The notes under the pieces are model-generated. The model worked only from the letters and a program-made list of their open reading frames with translations. It had not been told where the DNA came from and did no database searches. Source: Sandarakinorhabdus limnophila DSM 17366 (GTDB lineage: Bacteria; Pseudomonadota; Alphaproteobacteria; Sphingomonadales; Sphingomonadaceae). From it: a DNA stretch of 64,000 bases. The position numbers and the translations under genes were made by a program. The DNA is taken from NCBI RefSeq assembly GCF_000420765.1, contig NZ_ATVO01000007.1:62001-126000 (forward strand). The letters run 5' to 3'. This document shows, piece by piece, positions 53,827 through 63,615 of the stretch; position 1 is the first letter of the stretch, and each line of letters begins with the position of its first letter.

Positions 53827-54983
53827 GCGGCGCGCTGGAACTGGCGCTGGCCGTACTGGCTGCCCTGCTGTTGGGCTTCGTGCTTGGCCGCATGAGCGCA
53901 CCCGATCCGGAGACTCCGGCGTTGCCCCCTGCGCCGCCATCTCCACCACCACCGCCACCGCCATTGCCAGACCGTATCCACATCGAGAGCCTGAACGATG
54001 CGGCGCTGCTGACACGCGGCCCGCTGGTGGAGGCTGCCAATGCCGCTGCCCGCGCCCTGTTCGGCAACCGCATTGTCGGCAGCGATCTGCGGCTGACCGT
54101 GCGTCACCCGGCACTGCTCGATGCGGTGGAAGCGGTGATGGCCGGGCAAGTGGCCGAAGATCGCGAATTGACCGGCCTGGGCAGCGGCAATCGCAGTTTC
54201 CGCCTGCGCGTGGTGGGTGATGACGACGATGACGGCCCGATCCGCTGCCTTGTGCTGCTGGATGACATCACCCAATCCAAGGTGACCGAGCGCATGCGCG
54301 TCGATTTCGTCGCCAATGCCAGCCACGAATTGCGCACGCCGCTGGCCACGCTGGCCGGCTTCATCGAAACGCTGCAGGGCCCGGCGGCCGAGGATGAGCC
54401 GGCCCGCCAGCGCTTCCTGACCATCATGGCCACCGAAGCCGATCGCATGCGCCGCCTGATCGACGATCTGATGAGCCTGTCGCGCATCGAGCTCGACAAG
54501 TTCGTGCGCCCCACCCAGCCGCTCGACCTGAAGGGCCTGGTGGCCGAAGTGGGCAGCACGCTGGCCATGCGGCTGGAAGGCGATAGTCGCGCCCTTCTCA
54601 TCGACGAACCCTACGAACTGCCGCGCGTGATCGCCGATCGCGACCAGGTGCTGCAGGTGCTCTACAATCTTATCTCCAACGCGCTGAAATATGGCCGCAG
54701 TGGCACCCCGATCCGGGTCAGCCTGGCCAGTGTCGCCACTTCGCCGGGCGGCAGCGTAAAGGTGACGGTCGCCGATGAAGGCGATGGCATCGCGCCCGAA
54801 CATCTGCCGCGGCTGACCGAGCGCTTCTACCGGGTGGATTCCCAGCGCAGCCGTACCCTGGGTGGTACCGGGCTGGGGCTGGCCATCGTCAAGCATATCG
54901 TGGAACGGCATCGCGGCCGGCTGGAGATCGACAGCCGGCTGGGCGAGGGCACACGCGTGTCGTTCACCCTGCCGATTGCCTGA
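53823..54983 (+). CDS. phoR: Phosphate-regulon sensor histidine kinase
   Basis: 386 residues, start GTG. One N-terminal helix (ELALAVLAALLLGFVLG), a Pro-rich cytoplasmic linker (residues 35-49), then a PAS-like domain (about 50-150). The H-box SHELRTPLATLAGFIETLQG has phospho-acceptor His168, and the ATPase domain has N (LYNLISNALKYG), G1 (ADEGDGIAPEHL), F (RLTERFYRVD) and G2 (LGGTGLGLAIVKHIVERH) boxes. No periplasmic sensing domain, as expected for PhoR, which senses through PstSCAB-PhoU. Coupled to gph. Confidence 0.93.
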   Translation: MSGALELALAVLAALLLGFVLGRMSAPDPETPALPPAPPSPPPPPPPLPDRIHIESLNDAALLTRGPLVEAANAAARALFGNRIVGSDLRLTVRHPALLDAVEAVMAGQVAEDRELTGLGSGNRSFRLRVVGDDDDDGPIRCLVLLDDITQSKVTERMRVDFVANASHELRTPLATLAGFIETLQGPAAEDEPARQRFLTIMATEADRMRRLIDDLMSLSRIELDKFVRPTQPLDLKGLVAEVGSTLAMRLEGDSRALLIDEPYELPRVIADRDQVLQVLYNLISNALKYGRSGTPIRVSLASVATSPGGSVKVTVADEGDGIAPEHLPRLTERFYRVDSQRSRTLGGTGLGLAIVKHIVERHRGRLEIDSRLGEGTRVSFTLPIA

Positions 54984-55008
54984 ACCATCCACAGGCGGCG
55001 TAACAAAA

Positions 55009-55048
55009 ATGTCACTAAATCGTCATATGGCCCACATCCGACGGTCAT
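55009..55048 (+). promoter_or_regulatory. Pho box upstream of pstS
   Basis: Half-sites ATGTCAC (55009-55015) and TCGTCAT (55020-55026), 11 bp apart with the AT-rich spacer TAAA, each matching CTGTCAT at 5 of 7. A further CGGTCAT lies at 55042-55048, two repeat periods on. TCATAA at 55045-55050 could be the -10. The position, between phoR and pstS, is where PhoB control is expected. Confidence 0.65.
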
Positions 55049-55097
55049 AAAGGCCGACCAAGCGGGGCAGAAGGACGGGGCGGCGAATCGCCCGGCC

Positions 55098-56177
55098 ATG
55101 AGCCCCATGAGGATGAATTTCTTGCCGCCAATCCGCGTGTCTGCTGCCTTCGGCCTCGGCCTGGCTGCCCTGTTGGCGGTCGGGCTTGCGGGCTGTTCGG
55201 GCGGCAGCCGTACGCAGATCCGCATCGTTGGCTCCTCCACCGTCTATCCCTTCACCACCGCTGTCGCTGAACAGTTCAAGCGCAAGTGGACGGAATTTCC
55301 CGCGCCGATCGTGGAATCGACCGGCACCGGCGGCGGTATCAAGCTGATGTGTGCCGGCCTTGGCGCGCAATTCCCCGATGCCGCCAATGCCTCGCGCCGC
55401 ATCAAGAAGAGCGAAGTCGAGGATTGCGCCAAGCACGGTGTGAAGGGCCTGATCGAACTGCAGGTCGGCATTGATGGCCTGGTCATCGCCCAGGCGCGCG
55501 AAGCCAATTTCCCCTCGCTCACCGAACGCGATGTTTATCTGGCGCTGGCTGCCAATCCGTTCGGCAAGGGCCCCAATCGGGCGCGCACCTGGAAAGATGT
55601 AAACCCGGCGCTGCCCGATATCCGCATTGAGGTGATCGGCCCGCCGCCGACCAGCGGCACGCGCGACAGTTTCAACGAGCTGTACATGCTCAAGGGCTGC
55701 AACAGCGAACCGGCGATGCAGGCCCTGAAAAAGAGCGACGAGGACGCCCACAAGCAGATATGCGAGAAGGTGCGCGAAGATGGCGCCTATGTCGAAGGCG
55801 GCGAGAACGACAATCTGATTGTGCAGAAGATTTCCGCCAATCCGCAGGCGCTGGGCGTGTTCGGCTTTTCCTTCATGGAAGAGAATAGCGACCGGGTGAA
55901 GGATGTGCCGCTGTCGGGCGTCACGGCCACCTATGAGAATATCTCCAGCGGCAGTTTCCCGGCCGCGCGCCCGCTCTATCTGTACGTGAAGGTCCAGCAT
56001 GTGCCAGCCGTGCGAGGCATGCACGAGTTTCTGGCCGAGTATGCGCGGGAATCGACCTGGGGCCGCACCGGCTATCTCGCCCGCAAAGGCTTGGTGGCGG
56101 CGCCGGAAGCCATTCGCCGTGCTGGCGAGGCGACCGCCCGTGAACTGACGGCGATGGACGAAGGTGGGCTGCAATGA
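55098..56177 (+). CDS. pstS: Phosphate ABC transporter substrate-binding protein
   Basis: 359 residues, exported. The signal segment (VSAAFGLGLAALLAVGLAGC) ends in the lipobox LAGCS, so it is a lipoprotein. Phosphate-binding motifs: IRIVGSSTVYPFTTAVAEQF, VESTGTGGGIKLMCAG, DAANASRRIKKSE and PPPTSGTRDSFNELY. ATG 55098, 55107 and 55113 are all possible starts within the signal peptide. Overlaps pstC by four bases. Confidence 0.95.
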   Translation: MSPMRMNFLPPIRVSAAFGLGLAALLAVGLAGCSGGSRTQIRIVGSSTVYPFTTAVAEQFKRKWTEFPAPIVESTGTGGGIKLMCAGLGAQFPDAANASRRIKKSEVEDCAKHGVKGLIELQVGIDGLVIAQAREANFPSLTERDVYLALAANPFGKGPNRARTWKDVNPALPDIRIEVIGPPPTSGTRDSFNELYMLKGCNSEPAMQALKKSDEDAHKQICEKVREDGAYVEGGENDNLIVQKISANPQALGVFGFSFMEENSDRVKDVPLSGVTATYENISSGSFPAARPLYLYVKVQHVPAVRGMHEFLAEYARESTWGRTGYLARKGLVAAPEAIRRAGEATARELTAMDEGGLQ

Positions 56178-57568
56178 GGCTGCTGATTGCCTTCGCGCTG
56201 GTGCTTGGTCTTGCTGGTCTGGCTTATCTGGCCGGCCGTGCCCGCGGCAACCGCATGGTAACGGTGGCGGGCGGCCGCATGGGAGCGGTGCATTCGCGCC
56301 CGGTCTATCACGGCGCCTATGTGGCGGTGCTGGCGCTGGCGCCGGCGCTGCTGGTGCTGGCCGGCTGGGGCATCGTGGGCGAAGGCCTGATCGAAGGCCA
56401 GGTGCTGGGCAGTCTTTCTGCCGCTGAACGCCCAGCGCCTGGCAACGACAGCGAAGCGCTGTTGAACGAAGTGCGCGGGCTGGTGAACGGCGATCTGCCG
56501 CAAGCCTTCAACCCGCTCGCGCCCCGTCTGGCGCCCGTCTATGCGGCGGCGCGCAGCAACGGCGATCTGCTCGCCAGCGCGCTGGCGGTGGCCTTGCTGG
56601 CGATGGGAGGCCTGTGGGGCTGGAGCCGCCTGCGCCCGGATTTCCGCGCCCGCAACAGGGTCGAAACGCAGGTGCGTGCCCTGCTGCTGGTGTCGTCGGT
56701 TGTGGCGATCCTCACCACGTTCGGCATCGTGCTGTCGTTGATCTTTGAATCGATCCGCTTCTTCCAGCTGGTGTCGCCAGTGGAATTCCTCACCGGCTTG
56801 CAGTGGAGCCCGCAGACAGCGATCCGCGCCGATCAGGTTGGTTCCACGGGCGCGTTCGGGGCGGTGCCGTTGTTCTGGGGCACGATCTTCATCGGCGCCA
56901 TCATCGCCATGGCGGTGGCCATCCCGCTGGGCCTGATGTCGGCCATCTATCTCACCCAATATGCCGATCCGCGTGTGCGGAAATGGCTGAAGCCGATCCT
57001 GGAATTGCTCGCCGGGGTGCCCACAGTTGTTTACGGTTTTTTCGCCGCGCTTACCATCGCGCCGCTGGTGCGCAGCTTTGCCGTGGCGCTGGGGATGACC
57101 AATGCCTCCTCCGATTCCGCGCTGGCTGCCGGACTGGTGATGGGGGTGATGATCATCCCGTTCGTGTCCTCGATGGCCGATGATTCGCTCGCCGCCGTAC
57201 CGCGCGCCATGCGCGATGGCAGCCTCGCCATGGGTGCCACCCCGTCGGAAACCGTGAAGAAGGTGCTGGTGCCTGCCGCGCTGCCGGGCATCATGGGCGG
57301 CGTGCTGCTGGCTGTGAGCCGCGCCATCGGTGAGACAATGATCGTGGTGATGGCGGCAGGGCTTGCGGCCAATCTCACAGCCAATCCATTCAGCAGCGTC
57401 ACCACTGTCACAACCCAGATCGTCGCGCTTCTTACCGGCGATCAGGAGTTTGACAGCGCCAAGACGCTTTCGGCCTTCGCGCTGGGGTTGGTGCTGTTCG
57501 TGATGACTCTGGTCCTCAACATCTATGCGCTCGCCGTGGTGAAGCGCTATCGCGAGGCTTACGAGTGA
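56174..57568 (+). CDS. pstC: Phosphate ABC transporter permease PstC (long form)
   Basis: 464 residues against about 320 in E. coli. The extra length is an N-terminal region of two helices and a periplasmic loop (residues 1-170), a form common in alphaproteobacteria. The conserved permease core follows: GTIFIGAIIAMAVAIPLGLM, SAIYLTQYADPRVRKWLKPI, LELLAGVPTVVYGFFAALTI and the EAA loop AVPRAMRDGSLAMGATPSET. Start ATG inside the pstS stop; one-base overlap with pstA. Confidence 0.94.
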   Translation: MRLLIAFALVLGLAGLAYLAGRARGNRMVTVAGGRMGAVHSRPVYHGAYVAVLALAPALLVLAGWGIVGEGLIEGQVLGSLSAAERPAPGNDSEALLNEVRGLVNGDLPQAFNPLAPRLAPVYAAARSNGDLLASALAVALLAMGGLWGWSRLRPDFRARNRVETQVRALLLVSSVVAILTTFGIVLSLIFESIRFFQLVSPVEFLTGLQWSPQTAIRADQVGSTGAFGAVPLFWGTIFIGAIIAMAVAIPLGLMSAIYLTQYADPRVRKWLKPILELLAGVPTVVYGFFAALTIAPLVRSFAVALGMTNASSDSALAAGLVMGVMIIPFVSSMADDSLAAVPRAMRDGSLAMGATPSETVKKVLVPAALPGIMGGVLLAVSRAIGETMIVVMAAGLAANLTANPFSSVTTVTTQIVALLTGDQEFDSAKTLSAFALGLVLFVMTLVLNIYALAVVKRYREAYE

Positions 57569-58878
57569 TGGCGACCCTTGCCGCTCCCGCTGCGCCCATT
57601 GCCGAGCGCCAACCCACCGACTGGACGACGCAGGCCATGCGGTCGCGCATCGCCGCGCGCTATCGCGCCGAGCGCAATTTCCGTCGCCTGGGCGCTGCCG
57701 CGCTGGTGATCGCCGCAAGTTTCCTCGCCTTCCTGCTGTTCACCATCGTGCGCGACGGCTGGACCGGGTTCCAGCGCACCGAAACCCGCATCGAGGTGCA
57801 GTTTGATGCGGCCACGCTGGGCGTTGATCCGGCGGCTGTGGCTGGCCCGCAAGGCCAGGCGCTGCTGGCCCGCGCTGATTATCAGGCGCTGCTGCTCAAG
57901 GCCGCCGAACAATTGGGCCCGGCCGATGACACGCTGTCGGATGCGGCCTGGATGGAATTGCGCGAAGCGCTGATGGACAATCCTGCCCTGCTGGGCAAGC
58001 GCGCCAGCCTGTGGGTGCCGGTGCGGTCGTCGATCGATCTGCTGGCCAAGGGCAAATATGATCTGGCCGCGCCGGCCGAAAGCCGCGGCGTGACCGATCG
58101 CGAAGTCTCTGATTGGCGCTGGCTTGAAGGCAAGGGCCTGCTGCGCACCGGCTTCAACACCACCTTCCTGTTTGGCGCCGATTCCACGGAGCCGGAACTG
58201 GCGGGCATCGGCGGCGCCGCCCTGGGTTCGCTGCTCACGCTGGCGGTCACCATCGCGATTGCTTTCCCGCTGGGGGTGTTTTCGGCGGTATGGCTGGAAG
58301 AATTCGCGCCCAAGGGCCGGCTGGCCGACATCATCGAGCTGTCGATCAACAATCTCGCCGCCGTGCCATCGATCATCTTTGGCTTGCTGGGCCTCGCTTT
58401 CTTCCTGAATTTTGCCGGTATGCCGCGATCGGCGCCGCTCGTCGGCGGCATCACGCTGGCGCTGATGATCATGCCGGTGATCGTGATCGCGTCGCGGGTA
58501 GCGATCAAGGCGGTGCCACCGTCGATCCGCGATGCCGCTCTGGGCATTGGTGCCTCGCCGATCCAGGTGGTGTTCCACCATGTGTTGCCGTTGGCGCTGC
58601 CCGGTATCATGACCGGCACCATCATCGGCATCGCCCGCGCGCTGGGCGAAACCGCGCCGCTGCTGCTGATCGGCATGCGCGCCTTTGTCACCGATGTGCC
58701 GCAGGGCTTCACGTCGCCAGCCACGGTGCTGCCGATGCAGGTGTTCCTGTGGTCCGATGACGTGCAGCGCGGCTTTGTCGAGAAAACCTCGGCCGCCATC
58801 ATGGTGCTGATGCTGGTGCTGATCGCCATGAACAGCCTGGCCATCTATCTTCGCAACCGTTTCGAGAGGCGCTGGTGA
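57568..58878 (+). CDS. pstA: Phosphate ABC transporter permease PstA (long form)
   Basis: 436 residues against about 300 in E. coli; a periplasmic insertion of about 130 residues (roughly 70-205) follows the first helix. Core: [60 protein letters not shown] and the EAA loop [23 protein letters not shown] 57568 overlaps the pstC stop (TGATG). The stop overlaps pstB (GTGA). Confidence 0.94.
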   Translation: MATLAAPAAPIAERQPTDWTTQAMRSRIAARYRAERNFRRLGAAALVIAASFLAFLLFTIVRDGWTGFQRTETRIEVQFDAATLGVDPAAVAGPQGQALLARADYQALLLKAAEQLGPADDTLSDAAWMELREALMDNPALLGKRASLWVPVRSSIDLLAKGKYDLAAPAESRGVTDREVSDWRWLEGKGLLRTGFNTTFLFGADSTEPELAGIGGAALGSLLTLAVTIAIAFPLGVFSAVWLEEFAPKGRLADIIELSINNLAAVPSIIFGLLGLAFFLNFAGMPRSAPLVGGITLALMIMPVIVIASRVAIKAVPPSIRDAALGIGASPIQVVFHHVLPLALPGIMTGTIIGIARALGETAPLLLIGMRAFVTDVPQGFTSPATVLPMQVFLWSDDVQRGFVEKTSAAIMVLMLVLIAMNSLAIYLRNRFERRW

Positions 58879-59663
58879 ACCAGAACCCTGCCATTGGGCA
58901 TAACACCGTCCCCAAGATGACGGCGCGTGATGTCAACGTCTTCTATGGCCAGAAACAAGCCATCAAGAACGTCTCCATCGACGTGTCCGCCGAACATGTG
59001 ACGGCGTTCATCGGGCCTTCCGGTTGCGGCAAGTCCACCTTCCTGCGCTGCCTCAACCGCATGAACGACACGGTGGACGGCGCCCGTGTGGAAGGCCGCA
59101 TCGAGCTGGATGGCCAGGATGTTTATGCCAGCGGTATGGACGTGGTGCAGCTGCGGGCCCGCGTCGGCATGGTGTTCCAGAAGCCCAACCCGTTCCCCAA
59201 GTCGATCTATGAAAACGTCGCCTATGGCCCGCGCCTGCATGGCCTGGCGCGATCCAAGACCGACATGGACGAGATCGTGGAAAGCGCTCTCAAGCGCGCC
59301 GGCCTGTGGGACGAAGCCAAGGATCGCCTGAACGAAAGCGGCACCGCCATGTCGGGCGGGCAACAGCAGCGCCTGTGCATCGCGCGTGCCATCGCGGTTG
59401 ATCCCGAAGTGATCCTGATGGACGAGCCCTGTTCGGCGCTCGATCCGATCGCCACGGCCCGTATCGAGGAACTGATTGACGAACTGCGCGGCCGCTATGC
59501 CATCGTTATCGTCACGCATAATATGCAGCAGGCGGCGCGCGTTTCGCAGAAGACGGCTTTTTTCCATCTTGGCACGCTGGTGGAGTATGATGACACGTCG
59601 GCGATCTTCACCAACCCGAAAGCGACCCGCACCAAGGATTACATCACCGGCCGTTACGGCTGA
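58875..59663 (+). CDS. pstB: Phosphate ABC transporter ATP-binding protein
   Basis: 262 residues, start GTG 58875. Walker [10 protein letters not shown] (47-55), Q-loop [20 protein letters not shown], signature [17 protein letters not shown], Walker [16 protein letters not shown] and switch His in [14 protein letters not shown]. Length and C-terminus ([10 protein letters not shown]) match PstB. Energises PstCA and, with PhoU, signals phosphate sufficiency to PhoR. Confidence 0.97.
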   Translation: MNQNPAIGHNTVPKMTARDVNVFYGQKQAIKNVSIDVSAEHVTAFIGPSGCGKSTFLRCLNRMNDTVDGARVEGRIELDGQDVYASGMDVVQLRARVGMVFQKPNPFPKSIYENVAYGPRLHGLARSKTDMDEIVESALKRAGLWDEAKDRLNESGTAMSGGQQQRLCIARAIAVDPEVILMDEPCSALDPIATARIEELIDELRGRYAIVIVTHNMQQAARVSQKTAFFHLGTLVEYDDTSAIFTNPKATRTKDYITGRYG

Positions 59664-59700
59664 TCCGCCCCCGATCAGCCGCCCCTGAAAGGCAAAAGTC

Positions 59701-60411
59701 ATGGCAGAATTCGCCGCCCACACTGTCAAGAGCTTCGACGAGGATATCGCCCAGCTGCGCGCGGTGATCACCCGCATGGGCGGCCTGTGCGAAACCCAGA
59801 TCGCCGAAAGCGTCGACGCGCTGATGAGCCGCAATTCCGAAGCCGCCCAGACCATAATTGAGAATGACAAGCGCCTGGATGCGCTGGAAGCCGGGGCCGA
59901 GGCGCTGGCGGTCCGCATCATCGCGCTGCGCGCGCCTCTGGCTGATGATCTGCGCGAGATCGTGTCGGCGCTGAAGATTGCCGGCGTACTGGAACGGATC
60001 GGTGATTACGCCAAGAATATCGCCAAGCGGTCTGCGGTTATTGCCCAGTCGCAACCGGTTGGCCCAGCGGTGATCATCCCGGAAATGGCCCGGTTGGTGG
60101 TGGAAATCATCCGCGACACGCTCGATGCCTTCGTCGATCGTGATCCGGTCAAGGCGCTGGCGCTGCTGCAGCGTGATCAGCAGGTGGACGAATATTACAA
60201 CTCGCTGTTCCGCGCGCTGCTCACCTTCATGATGGAAAATCCGCACTACATCACGCCGTCCACCCATCTGTTGTTCGTCGCCAAGAATCTGGAGCGGATC
60301 GGCGATCACGCCACCTCAGTGGCGGAGATGGTCTATTATTCCGTTACCGGCCAGCGCCCGGCCGAGCGGCCGAAGAATGATTTCACGTCAACGGTTTACA
60401 GCCCCGAATAA
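59701..60411 (+). CDS. phoU: Phosphate transport regulator PhoU
   Basis: 236 residues, all-helical, two PhoU repeats: HTVKSFDEDIAQLRAVITRM, the metal-binding segment RAPLADDLREIVSALKIAGV and LERIGDYAKNIAK in the first, and THLLFVAKNLERIGDHATSV in the second. Mediates between the Pst transporter and PhoR. 37 bp after pstB with GAAAGGCAAAAG before the ATG. Confidence 0.95.
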   Translation: MAEFAAHTVKSFDEDIAQLRAVITRMGGLCETQIAESVDALMSRNSEAAQTIIENDKRLDALEAGAEALAVRIIALRAPLADDLREIVSALKIAGVLERIGDYAKNIAKRSAVIAQSQPVGPAVIIPEMARLVVEIIRDTLDAFVDRDPVKALALLQRDQQVDEYYNSLFRALLTFMMENPHYITPSTHLLFVAKNLERIGDHATSVAEMVYYSVTGQRPAERPKNDFTSTVYSPE

Positions 60412-60429
60412 CCCTCAGGAGATCGCCCC

Positions 60430-61152
60430 ATGCGCGCCAAGATCCTGCTTGTTGAAGATGACGCCAGCCTTGTTGAGTTGGTGACCTATAATCTTGAAAA
60501 GGAAGGCTTTGACGTGGTCCGCACCGGAGATGGTGAGGAAGCGTTGACCCTGGCCGAAGAGGAAAAACCCGATCTGGTCATCCTCGACTGGATGATCGCC
60601 AATCTTTCGGGCATCGAGGTCTGCCGCCGCCTTCGCCGCGCGCCGGCCACCGCCAACCTGCCCATCGTCATGCTCACCGCGCGCGGTGACGAGGCGGACC
60701 GTATCCGCGGCCTAGAAACCGGCGCCGATGATTACATGACCAAGCCGTTTTCCCCGCGCGAACTTGTCGCCCGCATCCGCGCCGTGCTGCGCCGCCTGCG
60801 CCCGGCCCTGCAGGGCGGCGCGCTGGAATTTGCTGGCATCGCCATGGATACCACCGCTCATCGGGTGACCCGCGACGGCCGCACCGTGCAGCTCGGCCCC
60901 ACGGAATTCCGCCTGCTGCGCCATTTCCTCGAACATCCCGGCCGTGTGTTCAGCCGTGAACAATTGCTCGATGCCGTGTGGGGCCGTGATGTCTATGTGG
61001 AACAGCGCACGGTCGACGTGCACATTCGCCGCCTGCGCAAGGCCGTGAACGCCGGCCCGGGCGGCGAGGAACTGGCCGATCTGATCCGTACCGTGCGCTC
61101 GGCCGGCTATTCGCTGGACGCAACGCCAGTGTCGGCGCAAGTGGCCGCCTGA
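60430..61152 (+). CDS. phoB: Phosphate-regulon response regulator
   Basis: 240 residues. The receiver domain has acidic pair Glu9-Asp10-Asp11, phospho-acceptor Asp53 (VILDWMIANLSG) and the conserved Lys in MTKPFSPREL. The OmpR/PhoB winged-helix domain has LGPTEFRLLRHFLEHPGRVF, SREQLLDAVWGRDVYVEQRT and VDVHIRRLRKAVN. 18 bp after phoU with CAGGAGA before the ATG, so it is the last gene of the pst operon. Binds Pho boxes such as that at 55009. Confidence 0.96.
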   Translation: MRAKILLVEDDASLVELVTYNLEKEGFDVVRTGDGEEALTLAEEEKPDLVILDWMIANLSGIEVCRRLRRAPATANLPIVMLTARGDEADRIRGLETGADDYMTKPFSPRELVARIRAVLRRLRPALQGGALEFAGIAMDTTAHRVTRDGRTVQLGPTEFRLLRHFLEHPGRVFSREQLLDAVWGRDVYVEQRTVDVHIRRLRKAVNAGPGGEELADLIRTVRSAGYSLDATPVSAQVAA

Positions 61153-61274
61153 TCGGCCCGTTCTGGCGCTTTGCCTCTGTACCGCAGTGGCGGAATCGCT
61201 TTGCAGCACCGGCCTGCTTGGTTAAACGGCCCTTCTGCGAACATGATCCCAACAATTCAAGGGTACAGCATCTC

Positions 61275-62171
61275 ATGACCATCAGCTTTGAAGGGCGTGT
61301 TGCCATTGTTACCGGTGCCGGCGGCGGCCTGGGCCGGGCCTATGCGCTTGATCTGGCGCGGCGTGGCGCCAAGGTGGTCATCAACGATCTCGGCGGCGCT
61401 CGCGATGGTTCGGGCGCGTCGCTCTCGGCGGCGCAGGCCGTTGTGGATGAAATCACCGCGTTCGGCGGCGAAGCCATGGCCAATGGCGCCAGCGTCACCG
61501 ACATGGCGGCTGTGGAAAAGATGGTCGCCAACGTCAAGGAACGTTGGGGCCGCATCGATATCCTGATCAACAATGCCGGCATCCTGCGCGACAAGACATT
61601 CGTGAAGATGACGCTGGACGATTTCCGCACCGTGATGGACGTTCACCTGATCGGCAGTGTCAACTGCACGAAGGCTGTGTGGGAATTGATGCGCGAGCAG
61701 GGCTATGGCCGCATCTTGATGACGACGTCGTCCACCGGGCTGTACGGCAATTTTGGCCAGGCCAATTATGGCGCGGCCAAACTGGCGCTGGTGGGCCTGA
61801 TGAAGACGTTGGCGCTGGAAGGCGCCAAGTACAACGTGCATGTGAACACCATTGCGCCGCTGGCAGCGACCCGCATGACCGAGGATCTGATGCCGCCGGC
61901 CATGCTGGAAAAGCTGGGCCCGGAAACCGTGGTGCCGGCGTCGGTCTATCTGGTATCGGAAGAAGCGCCGACCAACGTGATCCTCAACGCTGGCGGCGGC
62001 GGCATCGAGCGCGCCTACGTGACGCTCACCCGCGGCATCCATCTTGGTGCCGACGAGCTGACCGCCGAAAACGTGGCGGCGCGCTTTGCCGAGATCAGCG
62101 ACCGCACCGGCGAAGTGGCACCGGACAATGGCGGCGCGCAGGCGGCGATGGCGCTGGGCGGCGCACGCTGA
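61275..62171 (+). CDS. SDR dehydrogenase, (3R)-hydroxyacyl-CoA dehydrogenase-like
   Basis: 298 residues. Cofactor loop VTGAGGGLGRAYALDLARRG, acidic NAD-selecting segment VVINDLGGARDGSGAS, NNAG in ILINNAGILRDKTF, catalytic Ser in MTTSSTGLYGNFGQ and Tyr-x3-Lys in ANYGAAKLALVGLM. The NDLGG pattern and about 300-residue length match the dehydrogenase part of peroxisomal multifunctional enzyme type 2 and its bacterial relatives in fatty-acid oxidation. Substrate inferred only. Seven bases before the next gene's GTG. Confidence 0.88.
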   Translation: MTISFEGRVAIVTGAGGGLGRAYALDLARRGAKVVINDLGGARDGSGASLSAAQAVVDEITAFGGEAMANGASVTDMAAVEKMVANVKERWGRIDILINNAGILRDKTFVKMTLDDFRTVMDVHLIGSVNCTKAVWELMREQGYGRILMTTSSTGLYGNFGQANYGAAKLALVGLMKTLALEGAKYNVHVNTIAPLAATRMTEDLMPPAMLEKLGPETVVPASVYLVSEEAPTNVILNAGGGGIERAYVTLTRGIHLGADELTAENVAARFAEISDRTGEVAPDNGGAQAAMALGGAR

Positions 62172-62178
62172 CCATCCG

Positions 62179-63246
62179 GTGATCGAGGAGCGCGATCTGG
62201 ACGCCGCTGTGGCGGCCGGTGTGATCGATGCGCCCACCCGCGAGCGACTGGTGGTCTTCGCCCGCCAGTTGCGCCGTGGCACGGCTGGCGGCGACGAGGA
62301 ATCCTTTCGTCTGCTTACCGGCTTCAATGATATCTTCGTGGCCATCGCCATTGGCATGCTGCTGTTGGCCATCGCCGCAATCGCCCTGCCAGTGTCTGAA
62401 CTGGCGTCGGCCGTCGCCGTCGCCGCGACCAGCTGGGCCCTGGCGGAATATTTCACCCGCCAACGCCGCATGGCGTTGCCCAGCGTGTTGCTGATGCTCA
62501 GCTATTCCGCAGCGGCATTCCTTGTGGTCCTAGGGCTGTTTGGTGGTCTCGCGGCGCTGCGTCTTGGCGCCGCCAATGGCAATATCCTGCAAGCCAGCGG
62601 CATGTTGACGGCGGCTGGCATGCTGACGGCCGCCGCTGCCGCCGCGCACTGGTGGCGGTTTCGGGTGCCTATCACCGTGGCGGCCGGAGCTGGCGCCTTG
62701 AGCCTGACCGTTATCAGCCTGGCTGGCGGCATCATCGGCCCGGCCTTTGCCATTGTTGGCATCAATATCCTCACCCTGCTGGTCCTGCTGTGCGGAGTTG
62801 GTGTCTTCACGCTGGCAATGTGGTATGATAGCCGCGACCCCGCGCGCATCACGCGCCGTTCCGATATTGCCTTCTGGCTGCATCTGCTGGCGGCGCCCAT
62901 GCTGGTGCACCCGCTGTTCACTGGCACCGGGCTGAGCGCGTCGGGCGGCCAACCAGGAACAGCCATACTCGTGGTCGTGGCCTTTGCCATTCTAACGTTG
63001 GTTGCGCTGGCCATTGATCGCCGGGCATTGATCGTGTCGGCTCTTGGCTATGCTATCTACGCCATCCAGACGTTGGTAGGGCAGGGCAGTGATTTGTCGA
63101 TCGGCAGCAACGTCGGTCTCCTGCTGGTAGGCTTGATGCTGGTCTTGCTCTCGGCCGGTTGGCGGCGGGCGCGGGCGCTGCTGGTGCCGCGGCTGCCGGT
63201 GGGCCTGCGGGCAAATCTGCCCACTATCGCCCAGGCGAACACTTAG
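62179..63246 (+). CDS. Multi-pass membrane protein of unknown function
   Basis: 355 residues from GTG 62179 (MIEERDLDAAVAAGVIDAPT). A short cytoplasmic N-terminal helix pair (RERLVVFARQLRRGTAGGD) precedes about ten hydrophobic helices, for example IFVAIAIGMLLLAIAAIALP and NILTLLVLLCGVGVFTLAMW. It resembles DUF2157/DUF4401-type predicted membrane proteins. No catalytic motif is seen. Its TAG stop overlaps the stop of the convergent DUF2794 gene (TTAG). Confidence 0.75.
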   Translation: MIEERDLDAAVAAGVIDAPTRERLVVFARQLRRGTAGGDEESFRLLTGFNDIFVAIAIGMLLLAIAAIALPVSELASAVAVAATSWALAEYFTRQRRMALPSVLLMLSYSAAAFLVVLGLFGGLAALRLGAANGNILQASGMLTAAGMLTAAAAAAHWWRFRVPITVAAGAGALSLTVISLAGGIIGPAFAIVGINILTLLVLLCGVGVFTLAMWYDSRDPARITRRSDIAFWLHLLAAPMLVHPLFTGTGLSASGGQPGTAILVVVAFAILTLVALAIDRRALIVSALGYAIYAIQTLVGQGSDLSIGSNVGLLLVGLMLVLLSAGWRRARALLVPRLPVGLRANLPTIAQANT

Positions 63247-63584
63247 CCTTCCACGGCTTTCAGCAACCGCCGTTCCACCACCGCCAGCACGCCGGCCAGT
63301 TCGTGGCCGCGTTTCAGCACCACGCCGCCTTCGCCATACAGCACCCATTCGCCCTGGCGCTGGCGCAGGGATGGGTCTTTCACCAGCCGCACCTCCGGAT
63401 TCTCGGCAGAGCGGCGGAAGGCGGAGAAGCTCGCCACTTTCGCCCCCAGTTCCAGCGCATAATCGCGCCACAGGCCGGCGGCGACCATGCGGCCATACAG
63501 CGACATGATCCGGTCAAGCTCGATACGGGTGAAAGCGACCTGGCGAACGGCTGCGGTCGGGGTCAGCGGGATGACAATGCTCAC
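63243..63584 (-). CDS. DUF2794 family protein
   Basis: 113 residues from GTG 63584; a TTG two codons upstream is the alternative. The core SFSAFRRSAENPEVRLVKDP then LRQRQGEWVLYGEGGVVLKR and GHELAGVLAVVERRLL is the DUF2794 pattern found across alphaproteobacteria, of unknown function. It is upstream of nothing obvious; cysE runs in the same direction 32 bp before it. Confidence 0.8.
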   Translation of the reverse strand: MSIVIPLTPTAAVRQVAFTRIELDRIMSLYGRMVAAGLWRDYALELGAKVASFSAFRRSAENPEVRLVKDPSLRQRQGEWVLYGEGGVVLKRGHELAGVLAVVERRLLKAVEG

Positions 63585-63615
63585 GCCCAATGTTTGGCGC
63601 GGCGCTATGGAGAGG

